54,528 bases of DNA, taken from an uncultured Clostridia bacterium. Lineage in GTDB: Bacteria; Bacillota; Clostridia; JAAYHZ01. Location of the stretch: assembly GCA_937894465.1 (NCBI GenBank), contig CALCRE010000114.1:1-54528 (forward strand). Reading direction: 5' to 3'. The position numbers and the translations under genes are program-made. The notes beneath the pieces are model-generated. The model was not told where the DNA came from. It worked only from the letters and a program-made list of their open reading frames with translations, and did not search any database. Shown here piece by piece: positions 8,515-16,598 of the stretch (its first letter is position 1; every line of letters starts with the position of its first letter).

Positions 8515-8700
8515 TTAAAACCCCGATTTATTGGTGGGATTGTTTAATATACCGAAACCGGTTAATACACCAAGTAGCAATGTGACGAAAATATCCCATT
8601 TGGGAATCTCGAATCCAATCCATTCTTTTAAAACGAAATAGATTAATGCTAACATTGCCACCCAAACTACTTTACTCCTCCACCTGCTTTGTTGCTCCAT
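8515..8700 (-). CDS. Holin-like small membrane protein
   Basis: A 61-residue protein with two membrane segments (about 10-28 and 35-50) and a C-terminal FGILNNPTNKSGF. That tail is typical of small Firmicute phage holins, which permeabilise the membrane to release endolysin. AAGGAG lies 6 bases before the ATG. No lysin or other phage gene is nearby, so it is an orphan: a prophage relic, or a domesticated gene used for lysis or membrane stress. The family call rests on the tail motif and topology. Confidence 0.7.
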   Translation of the reverse strand: MEQQSRWRSKVVWVAMLALIYFVLKEWIGFEIPKWDIFVTLLLGVLTGFGILNNPTNKSGF

Positions 8701-8782
8701 ATTTAGCTCCTTCTCCGACGGATCGCGTAAACGGATAAAAGTTCCTATGAAAGCATATGCATCACCCGGATGAATATGATTA

Positions 8783-9799
8783 TCAAGCTTTATCTTTTTT
8801 CCTCTTTCGGAAAAGCAACAGGTAAATTAACAAAATGAGTACAAGACAAACCGCAAAAAAGAGCAATACCGTTTGATCTGACACCAAATAGGTCTTTTGC
8901 ATCTCTTCAGCTTTAATCGATGCTTTTCTTGACATGACAACTTCTTTAGGAGATAAATCCAATTCATAATTTTCCGAAACATATTGCTCTTTTTCGCTCC
9001 CATATCGAAGAGTCAATAAAACGGCATAACGTTTGGCTATATATACATCGCTCGGGATGAGGAAGTCTGTTTGAAAAGCGTTTTGCGGATAGACAATATC
9101 CAAAGGCTTTACAACTTGGTACACTGATTGATTTTTTTCATCAAACATTTCTAGGGATACATCCGGATAATCATATGCATTTCCCGTGCTTTCCACATCA
9201 AATGTTATCACTAAATCTTTATCTTTCACCCACTTTTTACCCAAATGCTCACCTAATTGAAACTCCGAACCAATTTCACCTTGAATACGAACTACTATGG
9301 CACATGACAATGAATACACGCGATTGATTTGAAACCGAGCACCTTTTTTTGTAGGGTCACTAGGTTGTCCTTGCTCCTCCTGACTTCTTAAATATAGGAC
9401 GGCAATATGGGTTCCGGGGTTTGTATCTTCCGGAACAACTCCGGTGATTTGTATAATCTTTTCTTCACCCGGCTCCAATGTAACGGTGCTTTCGGGAAAA
9501 TCCATCCATCTGCCTGTTCTCTCTCTTGTGGCTTCTTGCGGTAACAATATTTTGGTACCGCCATTGTCCGCTGTGTACCCATCACTTAAAAATATTGTGT
9601 TTGTTCTTGCAACATTTCCCGGATTGAACAATCCTACGGAAAAGGAAAACGGTTCGCCGGGTACACCTTTAATATCCACATAGCTGTCGCTCGATCCTAC
9701 AATTGAAAACCGAAACAATTCACTTTCTTGGGCAACTCCCATGAGGGGAAATAGTAAAATAAGGGATAATACCATACACCCGAATATAACTTTCTTCAT
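8783..9799 (-). CDS. WxL-interacting protein-like membrane-anchored surface protein (DUF916-like)
   Basis: A 338-residue protein with an N-terminal signal peptide (MKKVIFGCMV...), two extracellular beta domains and a C-terminal membrane helix (TVLLFFAVCLVLILLIYLLL) followed by RKRKKDKA. The first domain has features of the peptidoglycan-binding WxL-interacting family, such as FNPGNVART and the segment LEPGEEKIIQITGVVP with PGTHIAVLYLRS. The open frame extends 25 codons upstream, but the signal peptide begins at this ATG, with AGAAAGGG before it. It lies just downstream of the WxL-like gene, the usual pairing, and probably holds that protein at the cell surface. Confidence 0.8.
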   Translation of the reverse strand: MKKVIFGCMVLSLILLFPLMGVAQESELFRFSIVGSSDSYVDIKGVPGEPFSFSVGLFNPGNVARTNTIFLSDGYTADNGGTKILLPQEATRERTGRWMDFPESTVTLEPGEEKIIQITGVVPEDTNPGTHIAVLYLRSQEEQGQPSDPTKKGARFQINRVYSLSCAIVVRIQGEIGSEFQLGEHLGKKWVKDKDLVITFDVESTGNAYDYPDVSLEMFDEKNQSVYQVVKPLDIVYPQNAFQTDFLIPSDVYIAKRYAVLLTLRYGSEKEQYVSENYELDLSPKEVVMSRKASIKAEEMQKTYLVSDQTVLLFFAVCLVLILLIYLLLFRKRKKDKA

Positions 9800-9892
9800 A
9801 AAAACCCTTTCTATCAACAATGAAATGCCCCGAAAGTTGGTGCTTTTTAAGATGCAACAAACAAATCGGGGCAAACCTTCCGTTATATACTC

Positions 9893-10630
9893 TTAAATCA
9901 TAGGATTACCGGATATATTGTACGTAATCGTTGTTTGGTATGTCCCTGCAAAGATCTGATACTTTTGCACATCGTTAGCCACTATCACCGGATTAGCATT
10001 AGGAAAGCTTCCTGACTGTCCTGTGCTCTTTATAGTTGTTCCATCTGGAAGCCATGCAGACACATTGATGTCATACATTAAATAGAAATCAAATACACCA
10101 GCACCAAATCCGGGTTCTATCTTTAACAGTTCCATTAACCCGCTGTCAATAATGCTGTTGTTTGCAACATAGTTTTCCGAAGAAATAGCGGTCCCTTTTG
10201 AAGAAGCAGGATTCAAGGTCGCGCCTTCAGGCTTCAATTCACTTAATCCCTCACTATCATCTACCATTTTTAGGGATAACCAATCCTCTACATCAACATA
10301 TACATACAGTTCTGCATCCGCCACTGTGGGATCTTCTATAGGTGTAATATTTGTAAAGTTAGTGAAATCAACAGTGAATTTCCAACCTTGGTTTGTACCA
10401 CTTAGATCAGAAACAGTTACATGATCTTTTTTTTGAAAATTAATGTCATTCTCTAATGTGATGGTCCATTGTGCATTATCAACGTTTCGAGGGGCAATTG
10501 GATCTACAGAAAAGCTAAGAGAGCCGCTGCTAATTGAAAATGCGTCCTGTGAGTCATATTGTTCGGCGCATACACCGGTTTGATACGAGAACAGCAAAAA
10601 GAAAATAATCGCGAATGAAAGTTTTTTCAT
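9893..10630 (-). CDS. WxL domain-like secreted surface protein
   Basis: A 245-residue protein with a signal peptide (about residues 1-22, ending near GVCAE). The mature part is beta-rich and acidic. It has a WxL-like core in which VSDLSGTNQGWKFTV takes the place of the D-x-R-G...GW-x-L pattern, and it ends with FAGTYQTTITYNIS, like the end of WxL domains. WxL proteins bind peptidoglycan non-covalently. The exact W-x-L triplets are altered (GWKF), so this is a divergent member. AAGGAGG stands 12 bases from the ATG, a little far. It is the first gene of a two-gene unit with the DUF916-like gene. Confidence 0.7.
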   Translation of the reverse strand: MKKLSFAIIFFLLFSYQTGVCAEQYDSQDAFSISSGSLSFSVDPIAPRNVDNAQWTITLENDINFQKKDHVTVSDLSGTNQGWKFTVDFTNFTNITPIEDPTVADAELYVYVDVEDWLSLKMVDDSEGLSELKPEGATLNPASSKGTAISSENYVANNSIIDSGLMELLKIEPGFGAGVFDFYLMYDINVSAWLPDGTTIKSTGQSGSFPNANPVIVANDVQKYQIFAGTYQTTITYNISGNPMI

Positions 10631-10854
10631 TTCTTATGAATTCCTCCTTGGTAAATAGAAATTTTATCAGTCGTTCCTCCATTGAAGCCACTGTTGAGAT
10701 ATGGTTCCAATGCTTTATCCTTTGTACAAGTAACCTTTGACTACCCTCCTTTCCTCTACCTGCAAAACTGTTTTTACAGGCTTGGTGAAAAGGCATTGAA
10801 CTGGAAATTTTTCTGCCTCAACCCATTATACCTATATCTTTCTAAACAATACAA
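10631..10854 (-). promoter_or_regulatory. Promoter and long structured leader of the WxL operon
   Basis: The minus strand has TTGTAT (10849-10854), an 18-base spacer and TATAAT (10825-10830), leaving about 185 bases of untranslated leader. The leader can form a CCTG...CAGG hairpin around an inner CTGT-AAAA-ACAG (about 10760-10781) and a longer imperfect stem of CATTGGAACCA with TGGCTTCAATG (about 10674-10716). I could not match it to a riboswitch class; the c-di-GMP-I core sequences are absent. Confidence 0.45.
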
Positions 10855-11040
10855 TTACACTCTCAACCTATATGAGCTCTCACATAGTCTTATGTTCCCA
10901 ATATCCTAAAATAACTCCGATAAACACGTATATTGGGTTAATATCTTCCATATACTACCCTGTTCTTAGTCTACGTTTACATTGTGTACCTATACCTTGT
11001 GCTATTTGCAAGCAATGTTTAGGATTTGTATCGAATAGTA

Positions 11041-11099
11041 TTGACACTTCGCTAGGTCGTGCATATAATAATCACATGAACAGTTATTCATATGTTCAT
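11041..11099 (+). promoter_or_regulatory. cadC-cadA promoter with ArsR/CadC operator
   Basis: A perfect consensus promoter: TTGACA (11041-11046), 17 bases, TATAAT (11064-11069). Just downstream, across the expected transcription start, are the inverted repeats ATGAACA (11076-11082) and TGTTCAT (11093-11099), with an inner half-site ATTCAT at 11086-11091. This resembles operators of SmtB/CadC-type repressors and fits autorepression relieved by metal. Confidence 0.8.
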
Positions 11100-11126
11100 A
11101 TAGTAATTGATGTGAGGTGCCTTCAA

Positions 11127-11492
11127 ATGGTAGATTATGATGATATAAGCAGATGTGATTGTACGGTGATTCACGAGGACGTGGTAAATCGCGTAAAATC
11201 CAATATGCCTCCCGATGAACGGTTATATGATTTGGCGGAGTTGTTCAAGGTGTTCGGGGATACCACAAGGGTGAAGATCTTATGGGCTTTGGACGAATCG
11301 GAAATGTGCGTTTGCGATTTGGCAGTATTGTTGAATATGACGCAATCAGCGGTATCCCACCAGCTTCGTGTTTTAAAGCAAGCACGATTGGTCAAGTTTC
11401 GCAAGGACGGAAAAAACGTATACTACTCTTTCGATGATGATCATGTAAAATCGATTTTTGAACAAGGGTTGTTGCATATCAGCGAAGGTTAA
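11127..11492 (+). CDS. cadC: CadC-type ArsR family metal-responsive repressor
   Basis: A 121-residue winged-helix repressor. CadC-type metal ligands are visible: an N-terminal C10-D-C12 with H16, and C61-V-C63 (EMCVCDLA) in the helix before the recognition helix. The DNA-reading part is MTQSAVSHQLRVLKQARLV. Such proteins leave the operator on binding Cd, Pb or Zn. The frame is open far upstream to 10872, but the promoter and operator at 11041-11099 lie inside that extension, so the ATG at 11127 with GAGGTG before it is the start. It is followed 15 bases later by the efflux ATPase, making a self-regulated operon. Confidence 0.9.
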   Translation: MVDYDDISRCDCTVIHEDVVNRVKSNMPPDERLYDLAELFKVFGDTTRVKILWALDESEMCVCDLAVLLNMTQSAVSHQLRVLKQARLVKFRKDGKNVYYSFDDDHVKSIFEQGLLHISEG

Positions 11493-11507
11493 GAGAAAGG
11501 GGTCACT

Positions 11508-13670
11508 ATGATAAAAGGTCAACAAACTATAAAAGAAAAACAAATGGAAAACAACCGTGCAATCATTGACAGCAACCCCTCCCTTGTAAAAAGGACTTAC
11601 AGGGTCACAGGATTAGGTTGTGCAAATTGTGCTGCAAAAATGGAAAGGGAAATTAATAAACTACCGGGAGTACACCGGGCTAATATTGATTTCATCAATA
11701 AAAAACTCACACTGAGTGTGAAGGAAAAAGATCAACTTGATGAAACAATTAGAAAGTCAAGAACCATTGTAAAGAGAATCGAATATGGTGCAGATTTGCA
11801 AGAAATCAATCAAGAGAAGAAAGAACATGATCAACCTGTTGAAAAACTATGGCTACTCATTTTGGGCACAGTTTTTTTCATTGCCGCTATATTGTTTTCC
11901 GGAAAACCTATTCTTGGAGTTTCATTGTTTTCAATAAGCTTGTTGCTGATTGGCGGAGAAATATATTGGAAGGCTTTGATCAATATTACCAAAGGCCGGA
12001 TCTTTGACGAGAATTTTCTGATGAGCATTGCATCCATCGGTGCATTTGCTATCGGTGAATATGCCGAAGGCGTTGCCGTTATGCTGTTTTACCAAGTTGG
12101 AGAATATCTGCAAGAAAAAGCCGTTGACAGATCAAGAAAATCCATTTCTGCTTTAATGGATATACGACCGGAGTATGCCAATCGAAAAAGTGGAAACACC
12201 TCTGTGAAAGTTTTACCGGAGCAAGTAGCCGTAGGGGACTTGATCATTGTAAAACCCGGTGAAAAAATCCCGTTGGACGGTGTGGTAACCGATGGTGTTT
12301 CTATGTTGGATACTTCAGCATTGACAGGAGAATCCGTGCCCCAAGAAGTATCCGGGGGTAGTTCGGTATTATCCGGATCCATTAATATGAACGGGCTATT
12401 AATCGTAAAAGTTACAAAAATTTACAAAGAGTCTACCGTTTCAAAGATATTGGACTTGGTGGAAAATGCAAGCGCGAAAAAAGCACCCACCGAAAAATTC
12501 ATCACCAAATTTGCTCGGGTATACACTCCGGTTGTAGTTATCATCGCGACATTGATGGCTGTCATCCCACCCTTGATTATTCCGGAAGCAATCTTTTCCC
12601 TATGGATTTATCGTGCATTGGTTTTCTTGGTGGTATCCTGCCCTTGCGCTTTGGTGATCTCCATTCCTTTGGGGTTTTTCGGAGGAATCGGCGGAGCGTC
12701 TGCAAACGGAATACTAATCAAAGGCGGAAATTTCCTAGAAGCTTTAAACCATGTGGATACAGTTGTTTTTGATAAAACCGGCACATTGACAAAAGGAGTT
12801 TTCGAGGTAAACAAAATCCTATCTGCCGGAAGGTTGACCGATGAAGAATTGCTGAAAATCGCTGCATATGCCGAGAGCAATTCCAATCATCCCATAGCTT
12901 TGTCCATTGCAAAAGCCTACGGGCAAAAGGTTGATAAAAATCTCATATCCGAATTCAACGAGGATGCCGGGTTAGGAATCCGAGCAATGGTAAAAGGAAT
13001 GAAAGTTCTTGCAGGTAATGACAAGTTGCTAGAAAAGGAGAAGGTCATTTTCCGGAAAACCAATGAAACGGGCACTGCGGTATATATTGCTGTAAACGGT
13101 CGATTCGAAGGAACCATCGTCATATCCGACCGGATCAAAGGCGATAGCAAAATGACCATATCAACTTTGAAAAAAAGCGGCATTCGAAAAGTGATCATGC
13201 TCACCGGAGATAAGAAGGAAATCAGCGAAAGCATCGCAAAAGAACTGGGTTTGGATCAAGTGATCTCCGAGTTGTTACCTCATGAAAAAGTGAGTGCAGT
13301 GGAAGAATTGAACAAGAAGGTCCCATCCGGTAAAAAGTTATTATTTGCAGGGGACGGTATCAATGATGCACCGGTATTGGCAAGAGCGGACATCGGTGTG
13401 GCCATGGGTGGATTAGGGTCTGATGCGGCCATAGAAGCAGCTGACATCGTTCTTATGACCGACGAACCTTCCAAGCTGAACACCGCTTTGAAAATCGCCG
13501 GTAAAACTCGGAACATCGTTTGGCAAAACATTATTTTCGCATTGTTGGTGAAAGCTGTAGTGTTGGTTCTTGGCGCTGCAGGGGTAGCTACTATGTGGGG
13601 TGCGGTATTTGCTGATGTGGGAGTAGCCTTGCTTGCCATATTGAACTCATTGAGGGCGATGAAGGGGTAA
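11508..13670 (+). CDS. cadA: Heavy-metal translocating P1B-type ATPase (Cd/Zn/Pb efflux)
   Basis: A 720-residue membrane ATPase. One N-terminal HMA domain has GLGCANC (C38, C41). It continues with transmembrane pairs, the actuator motif TGES, the membrane metal-site CPC (near residue 377), the phosphorylated DKTGTLT (near 422), SNHP in the nucleotide domain and GDGINDAP (near 615). CPC with a single CxxC domain and a CadC partner points to Cd2+/Zn2+/Pb2+ export. AGGGG precedes the ATG. It shares the metal-inducible promoter of cadC and is closed by the hairpin at 13711-13730. Confidence 0.93.
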   Translation: MIKGQQTIKEKQMENNRAIIDSNPSLVKRTYRVTGLGCANCAAKMEREINKLPGVHRANIDFINKKLTLSVKEKDQLDETIRKSRTIVKRIEYGADLQEINQEKKEHDQPVEKLWLLILGTVFFIAAILFSGKPILGVSLFSISLLLIGGEIYWKALINITKGRIFDENFLMSIASIGAFAIGEYAEGVAVMLFYQVGEYLQEKAVDRSRKSISALMDIRPEYANRKSGNTSVKVLPEQVAVGDLIIVKPGEKIPLDGVVTDGVSMLDTSALTGESVPQEVSGGSSVLSGSINMNGLLIVKVTKIYKESTVSKILDLVENASAKKAPTEKFITKFARVYTPVVVIIATLMAVIPPLIIPEAIFSLWIYRALVFLVVSCPCALVISIPLGFFGGIGGASANGILIKGGNFLEALNHVDTVVFDKTGTLTKGVFEVNKILSAGRLTDEELLKIAAYAESNSNHPIALSIAKAYGQKVDKNLISEFNEDAGLGIRAMVKGMKVLAGNDKLLEKEKVIFRKTNETGTAVYIAVNGRFEGTIVISDRIKGDSKMTISTLKKSGIRKVIMLTGDKKEISESIAKELGLDQVISELLPHEKVSAVEELNKKVPSGKKLLFAGDGINDAPVLARADIGVAMGGLGSDAAIEAADIVLMTDEPSKLNTALKIAGKTRNIVWQNIIFALLVKAVVLVLGAAGVATMWGAVFADVGVALLAILNSLRAMKG

Positions 13671-13710
13671 AAAAAGAATTACTAAAACGTAATAATCGCA
13701 CATCAAAAAA

Positions 13711-13730
13711 GGAGAGTGTGTCCACTCTCC
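13711..13730. terminator. Bidirectional terminator between cadA and the zinc-ribbon gene
   Basis: GGAGAGTG and CACTCTCC form an 8-bp stem with a 4-base loop. Six A precede it and TCTTTATTTT follows, so it can end transcripts from both converging genes. Confidence 0.85.
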
Positions 13731-13755
13731 TCTTTATTTTCTAATTAATGGGCAA

Positions 13756-13962
13756 TTATCCGCGTCTGTTTCCGCCGCCGAATCCGCCTCTTCCACCGCC
13801 ACGATTATCCCTGTTGTTTCTTTGTTGCTTTCTTGCTTTTCTGCAATCAGGGCATCTTAACGGTTCATTTTCAAAACCTTTTTCTTTGTAGAAAGCTTGT
13901 TCGCTTTCTGTGAATGTGAATTTTGCTCCGCAATCTTTGCACGTTAAAACTTTGTCTGCCAT
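13756..13962 (-). CDS. Small zinc-ribbon protein with RGG-like tail
   Basis: A 68-residue protein with one zinc ribbon formed by CKDC (residues 8-11) and CPDC (37-40), like the small zinc-ribbon family PF13451. It ends in an arginine/glycine-rich tail (NRDNRGGGRGGFGGGNRRG), a composition common in RNA-binding proteins. GGAGG lies 10 bases before the ATG. It follows infC by about 220 bases on the same strand but has its own promoter. Its function is unknown; nucleic-acid binding is inferred from composition. Confidence 0.85.
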   Translation of the reverse strand: MADKVLTCKDCGAKFTFTESEQAFYKEKGFENEPLRCPDCRKARKQQRNNRDNRGGGRGGFGGGNRRG

Positions 13963-14077
13963 AAAAATGGTACCTCCATAATATTTGGATCTAATTAATC
14001 CTAACTTCCTACTCCAAATAAATTAAAGAGGTTGTTTTAGATAATGAATCCGTTTACGCTTATAGCGTTCTTTGTGT

Positions 14078-14106
14078 ATTCTAGCATAAAATATTTTATG
14101 TTGCAA
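14078..14106 (-). promoter_or_regulatory. Promoter of the zinc-ribbon gene
   Basis: On the minus strand TTGCAA (14101-14106), 17 bases and TAGAAT (14078-14083), the latter also preceded by TGC as an extended -10. It leaves a leader of about 110 bases with an ACGC-GCGT hairpin near its 5' end. Confidence 0.65.
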
Positions 14107-14180
14107 TACTTACAAAAAATATATTTTTCTAATTTTTCCGTTGGTAGATCGGTATACCGGTTCAGACCGGATCCATTGAA

Positions 14181-14711
14181 CTAATTCTTATTCTCATCCG
14201 ATTTTAACGGATTCATCGTCATCATCATAAATCTACCGTCTAGTTGTGGTCTTCTATCCGGGGTACCCACATCCTTGAGAGCGTCGGCAAACTCGTTCAG
14301 TACTTCCAAGCCGATTTTGGTGTACTGCATTTCTCTTCCTTTGAAACGAATGCTGACTTTCACCTTGTCACCATTCTGTAAGAATTTAGCAGCATTTTTG
14401 ATCTTGAAATCAAGATCATGCTTTTCGATTTTTGCTGAAAGTCTAATTTCCTTTATTGTTAATGTCGTTTGTTTTTTCTTTGATTCTTTATCTTTTTTGG
14501 TTTTTTCGTATTGAAACTTTCCGTAATCCATAACCTTACAAACAGGTGGTACCGCATTGGGTACAATTTGCACAAGGTCAAGATTTTTTGATACGGCTAT
14601 TTTTAACGCTTCCTTTGATGGCATAACACCTAACATAGTTCCGTCCGTATCGATTACCCTTACTTCCTTGTCCCTTATTTCTTCATTGATTCGTTGACCG
14701 TCTTTGTTGAT
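14181..14711 (-). CDS. infC: Translation initiation factor IF-3 with AUC start codon
   Basis: A 176-residue IF-3, which keeps 30S and 50S subunits apart and checks the start codon. The N-domain has RINEEIRDKEVRVID and DLVQIVPNAVPPVCKVMDYGK; after a lysine-rich linker the C-domain has KEIRLSAKIEKHDLDFK and SIRFKGREMQY. The Shine-Dalgarno GGAGG at 14720-14724 leaves 8 bases to an ATC at 14709-14711. The GTG at 14718-14720 overlaps the Shine-Dalgarno itself and cannot be used, so the start is AUC. A rare start codon is the known basis of infC self-control. Unusually, rpmI and rplT do not follow. Confidence 0.92.
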   Translation of the reverse strand: MNKDGQRINEEIRDKEVRVIDTDGTMLGVMPSKEALKIAVSKNLDLVQIVPNAVPPVCKVMDYGKFQYEKTKKDKESKKKQTTLTIKEIRLSAKIEKHDLDFKIKNAAKFLQNGDKVKVSIRFKGREMQYTKIGLEVLNEFADALKDVGTPDRRPQLDGRFMMMTMNPLKSDENKN

Positions 14712-14762
14712 ACTCAACACCTCCGTTATATTTATAATCTGGTAAATGATCTGTAAAAAAAA

Positions 14763-14839
14763 TGGTGGGGAATATAGGACTCGAACCTACGACTTCTACG
14801 ATGTGAACGTAGCGCTCTAACCAACTGAGCTAATTCCCC
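14763..14839 (-). tRNA. tRNA-Val (anticodon CAC)
   Basis: A cloverleaf is complete: acceptor GGGGAAT/ATTCCCC, T8-A9, D arm GCTC...GAGC, anticodon stem CTACG/CGTAG with loop TTCACAT (anticodon CAC, reading GUG) and a T arm GTAGG-TTCGAGT-CCTAT. The discriminator A and CCA end are encoded. Eight T follow at 14755-14762. infC begins 51 bases downstream on the same strand, and no other promoter was seen in between. Confidence 0.95.
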
Positions 14840-14879
14840 ACGCACTTAAAGATGCATATACTGCGAAATCATTACTATT

Positions 14880-14908
14880 ATTATATACCGAAAACGACGG
14901 AATTTCAA
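14880..14908 (-). promoter_or_regulatory. Promoter for tRNA-Val and probably infC
   Basis: On the minus strand TTGAAA (14903-14908), 17 bases and TATAAT (14880-14885), about 40 bases before the mature tRNA 5' end. Confidence 0.7.
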
Positions 14909-14909
14909 T

Positions 14910-14960
14910 AGCTAATACCAATTTTTATTGGTTGTACATTTTTTTGTACTTTCATTAGCT
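14910..14960. other. Three-arm palindromic structure after the antiporter gene
   Basis: AGCTAAT (14910-14916) pairs with ATTAGCT (14954-14960) and encloses two further hairpins, ACCAAT-TTTT-ATTGGT (14917-14932) and GTAC...GTAC (about 14934-14949). It lies between the antiporter stop and the tRNA promoter and probably serves as its transcript end or an RNA processing site, although no clear T run follows on the minus strand. Confidence 0.45.
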
Positions 14961-14968
14961 TAATCTGT

Positions 14969-16141
14969 TTATTCTTTGATCTCTCCCGCCGCTTTCAATC
15001 CGACTTTGGTGACCGCAGGTCCGATGATTTCATAAATAAATGTTGCACCGATCACAACGGCACGAATAGTGGCTCCATACTCCGGAACCAAACGGGTGGC
15101 AATAAGAGACAATCCGATAGCCACACCGGCTTGGGGAATTAAAGTCATACCGATATATTTTTTTACCGTTGCAGGAGCCTTCATAATGATGGATCCGATT
15201 GATGCTCCTGCTATTTTTCCTATAACCCGAGAAATGACGTACAGAATTCCGATCAATCCGATTTGGGGTAGAATGGTAATGTCCAATTCCATCCCTGAAA
15301 CCACAAAAAACATCAGAAAGATGGGTCCTGTAATACTGTCTGCTAATGAGAAAATAGCATTTCCGTATTCACTGACATTGATCAACATTGCACCCATCGC
15401 CATACATAACAGTAATGGAGACAAACCGGTCATGGTTGCCAAGGAAGAGCCCAAAAAGACAAACCCGGTGGTTATAATCAAACGATTGGAATCTTTCTTG
15501 AAGTATTTCAACGGCCATTTGAAAGCAAAACCTAGTATAGCACCTAAAAGAATCGATGCTATGATTTCCAAAAGAGGTCTCATCACGGCTAAAACAATAG
15601 ATCCTTGACCGGGATTTTGCATAACATTAACGATAGCCGCTGCAAAACCGAATGCAATCAACGCAACCGCATCATCTAGCGCTACAACGCTTAACAATGT
15701 ATCGGTCACAGGACCTTTTGCCTTGTATTGTTTGACCACCATAATGGTTGCCGCCGGTGCGGTAGCCGAAGCAATCGCTCCAAGCAAAAGGGATATTTCT
15801 ATGCCGAATCCCGCGATGACAAGCGTGAGAGTCACTAACACAGACGCCATTAAAGCTTCAAAAATGGCAATGACTACAGGAGTCATCCCCACTTTTCTTA
15901 AGTAAGATAGTTTAAATTCCGCTCCGATTGAAAAAGCAATAAAACCCAATGCTATCTCCGAAATTAATTCGAGTCCTTTGACAAGATCCATAGGTACGAT
16001 CTTTAAACAATACGGACCGATCAATAACCCGGCAATCAAATAACCGGTTACGTTGGGTAACTTAATATGTTTTACGACACGCCCAAAAAAGAGCCCTGAA
16101 AACAATATCAGAGCCAAATAGAACAAAACGGTAAACTGCAA
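14969..16141 (-). CDS. CPA2-type cation:proton antiporter
   Basis: A 390-residue membrane protein with about 11-12 hydrophobic segments and the Na+/H+ exchanger fold of the CPA2 family (KefB/NapA type), including GYLIAGLLIGPY near the N-terminus and SVVALDDAVALI in the core, where the acidic residues of the ion site lie. It lacks the C-terminal TrkA-N/RCK domain. The start is TTG, placed directly after the TAG of the upstream PII-like gene, with AAGGAG 11 bases before it. The pair is therefore translationally linked, and the PII-like protein probably takes the place of the missing regulatory domain (inference). Confidence 0.87.
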   Translation of the reverse strand: MQFTVLFYLALILFSGLFFGRVVKHIKLPNVTGYLIAGLLIGPYCLKIVPMDLVKGLELISEIALGFIAFSIGAEFKLSYLRKVGMTPVVIAIFEALMASVLVTLTLVIAGFGIEISLLLGAIASATAPAATIMVVKQYKAKGPVTDTLLSVVALDDAVALIAFGFAAAIVNVMQNPGQGSIVLAVMRPLLEIIASILLGAILGFAFKWPLKYFKKDSNRLIITTGFVFLGSSLATMTGLSPLLLCMAMGAMLINVSEYGNAIFSLADSITGPIFLMFFVVSGMELDITILPQIGLIGILYVISRVIGKIAGASIGSIIMKAPATVKKYIGMTLIPQAGVAIGLSLIATRLVPEYGATIRAVVIGATFIYEIIGPAVTKVGLKAAGEIKE

Positions 16142-16468
16142 CTAAAATTCAACTCCTTCAACAGTTAAAACAGGTAAGGTAAACATAACGGCAGTATCGG
16201 GCTTTGATAAATCTCCAACGACTTGGCGTACAGTTTCTTTAACCATTTCCACCTGCTCATCCTTTAATACAATAAAAATGGTTTTACTTTCCTGACGATC
16301 CAAATCGATTAAAAAACGGAGTGAACCGAAGATAGGATAATCAGCCAGTTCCCTTGCCATACCTACGCTATTCAGTATTGTTGCGCCTTTTACTCCCTTA
16401 TCTGCAAAGCTTTCCAGTAATTTTTCCAATAATTCGACTTTATTAAGCACCAATAACAACAACTGCAT
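16142..16468 (-). CDS. PII-like regulatory protein paired with the antiporter
   Basis: A 108-residue protein with the length and beta-alpha-beta pattern of PII-like proteins. It starts LLLVLNKVELLEKLLESFADKGVKGATIL and has a second half with KTIFIVLKDEQVEMV. The long T-loop of true GlnB/GlnK is not evident. PII-like trimers bind nucleotides and control membrane partners. GGAGGGG precedes the ATG, and an extended -10 (TGCTAGAAT) lies about 50 bases upstream. The antiporter starts at the base after its stop. Its ligand cannot be read from the sequence. Confidence 0.7.
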   Translation of the reverse strand: MQLLLLVLNKVELLEKLLESFADKGVKGATILNSVGMARELADYPIFGSLRFLIDLDRQESKTIFIVLKDEQVEMVKETVRQVVGDLSKPDTAVMFTLPVLTVEGVEF

Positions 16469-16598
16469 CTTTTACCCCTCCGCCACTTATATTTGCCATA
16501 TAAAATTGATCTGTATTCTAGCATAATGCTTTTATCAAAATAATGCAACTAAGTTATGCATTGATGCATCGCTATTTATAAGATGCAGTCAGAATCTA

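Noticed and set aside
10554..10796. 80-codon ORF before the WxL gene
   Set aside because: It overlaps the signal-peptide start in another frame, has no ribosome site and no recognisable features; treated as leader.
10872..11126. Extended N-terminus of the ArsR regulator
   Set aside because: The stretch contains the promoter and operator, and it has no family similarity.
14712..14720. GTG start for infC
   Set aside because: That GTG shares bases with the GGAGG ribosome site; the AUC eight bases after it fits IF-3 and its known rare start codons.
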